From Acidobacteriota bacterium (GTDB lineage Bacteria > Acidobacteriota > Terriglobia > Terriglobales > Acidobacteriaceae), in the NCBI GenBank assembly GCA_021780095.1, contig JAJXZK010000458.1, forward strand, positions 1 to 5,909: DNA of 5,909 nt. The letters run 5' to 3'. Shown here one piece after another: positions 5,460 through 5,909 of the stretch; within the stretch, counting starts at the first letter, position 1; each line of letters begins with the position of its first letter. The translations under genes and the position numbers were made by a program. The notes under the pieces are model-generated. The model ran no database searches, had not been told where the DNA came from, and saw only the letters and a program-made list of their open reading frames with translations.

Positions 5460-5488
5460 AAGATAGCATGCGCATGGCGACTCGGCAA
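5460..5488 (-). promoter_or_regulatory. Candidate extended -10 promoter for the deoxynucleoside kinase, with palindrome in the spacer
   Basis: Read on the - strand, TTGCCG (5483-5488, four of six to TTGACA) is followed by exactly 17 bases and then TATCTT (5460-5465, four of six to TATAAT). TGC directly precedes the -10, making an extended -10 (TGnTATCTT). Transcription would start near 5453, leaving about 30 bases of leader to ATG 5422 and containing the AAGGGG ribosome binding site. The spacer holds a perfect 10-bp palindrome CATGCGCATG (5467-5476), a good place for a repressor to bind. This is prediction from consensus only. Confidence 0.45.
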
Positions 5489-5533
5489 GCGACAATTCGA
5501 TACCTTGTGGATACCCCTGCAGACCGGTTCCGA

Positions 5534-5539
5534 TACACT
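5534..5539 (+). promoter_or_regulatory. Possible -10 box for a leaderless deacetylase transcript
   Basis: TACACT fits TAnnnT and ends eight bases before ATG 5548, so transcription would begin at or within a couple of bases of the start codon. No Shine-Dalgarno sequence is visible upstream of this ATG (CACTCACACGCG), which fits leaderless translation. No convincing -35 box is seen: TTGTGG at 5505-5510 is 23 bases away. Weak evidence. Confidence 0.25.
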
Positions 5540-5547
5540 CACACGCG

Positions 5548-5909
5548 ATGACGCCGCCCAAGGTTCTGACCATTCCGGTGCCTCAACCCGCCGCTGATAC
5601 GGCTGGCAATCGGTCCGCGCTCCCCGGCGCTGGAGCGATTGCCGCGACTGCGGTTGCGGCTGGTCTCCTGGCTGCGGGAGCCTATGCCTATGCGGGGATG
5701 TGGCCGACTTCGCGAATCTTTGGCCGCTGCGTGGTGGCGGCAAAAAATCCCACCCAGATTGCCCTCACCTTTGACGACGGGCCTAACGATCCTGACACCT
5801 ATCGGCTGCTGGAAGTGCTGGCGAAGCATGGCGTGTGCGCGACATTCTTTATGATCGGCCGCTTCGTAAAGCAGCGTCCGGAGATTGCCCGCGCGGTAGC
5901 TGCGGCGGG
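5548..5909 (+). CDS. Polysaccharide deacetylase (NodB domain, CE4 family), membrane-anchored, 3' end outside window
   Basis: The first 120 residues are present. A short polar N-terminus (1-26, MTPPKVLTIPVPQPAADTAG) is followed by an Ala/Gly-rich hydrophobic helix (about 27-50, AGAIAATAVAAGLLAAGAYA), which is a signal anchor or uncleaved signal. The NodB domain then begins: IALTFDDGPND (71-81), with the catalytic and metal-binding Asp pair at 76-77, and GVCATFFMIGRFVKQRPEIAR. The metal-binding HxxxH and later motifs would lie beyond the window. Such enzymes remove N-acetyl groups from peptidoglycan or other GlcNAc polymers outside the membrane. The substrate is unknown here. The start ATG 5548 is the first in-frame ATG and gives a sensible anchor, but it has no ribosome binding site. 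It is transcribed divergently from the kinase across a 125-base gap. Confidence 0.9.
   Translation, partial: MTPPKVLTIPVPQPAADTAGNRSALPGAGAIAATAVAAGLLAAGAYAYAGMWPTSRIFGRCVVAAKNPTQIALTFDDGPNDPDTYRLLEVLAKHGVCATFFMIGRFVKQRPEIARAVAAA

Noticed and set aside
5423..5743. Upstream extension of the kinase frame by 107 codons
   Set aside because: It overlaps the divergent deacetylase start, crosses the predicted promoter and lies above a good ribosome binding site at ATG 5422.

Overview
The window is a stretch of core bacterial chromosome. It looks like an Acidobacteriota genome (class Terriglobia or a relative). That placement is an inference from gene order, the long acidic/basic tail on bL25, the Ala-rich tail on bS6, the kinase ending in TQYFLPLG and the GC-rich codon use. 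No 16S rRNA or other decisive marker is present. I see no tRNA, CRISPR array, transposase, phage gene or defence system.

Left part (1-3574), all on the + strand: the C-terminal half of prs (PRPP synthase), then rplY/ctc (bL25), pth (peptidyl-tRNA hydrolase), rpsF (bS6), rpsR (bS18) and rplI (bL9). rplY and pth are 12 bases apart and surely co-transcribed. rpsF, rpsR and rplI form the classical S6-S18-L9 cluster, here without the ssb gene that often sits between rpsF and rpsR. The genes supply PRPP for nucleotides, a 5S rRNA-binding protein, peptidyl-tRNA recycling and three ribosomal proteins. The gaps before rplY, before rpsF and between rpsF and rpsR all contain good inverted repeats that could form mRNA leader structures. 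These are the most informative non-coding signals here.

A convergent junction (3575-3658) separates this block from the next and holds a 13-pair imperfect hairpin without a U tract.

Right part: two genes on the - strand, a calcineurin-like metallophosphoesterase (3659-4414) and, upstream of it, a P-loop deoxynucleoside kinase (4505-5422). The kinase reading frame runs about 88 codons past its normal end into DNA with degenerate GAACGnAGCG repeats, which looks like stop-codon loss or an insertion. Diverging from it on the + strand is the start of a membrane-anchored polysaccharide deacetylase (5548 to the window edge). The 125-base divergent gap holds a good extended -10 promoter for the kinase, with a 10-bp palindrome in its spacer, and a possible leaderless start for the deacetylase.

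I found no clear novel multi-gene system. The points worth checking are the RNA leaders, the kinase tail and its repeats, and the junction palindrome.
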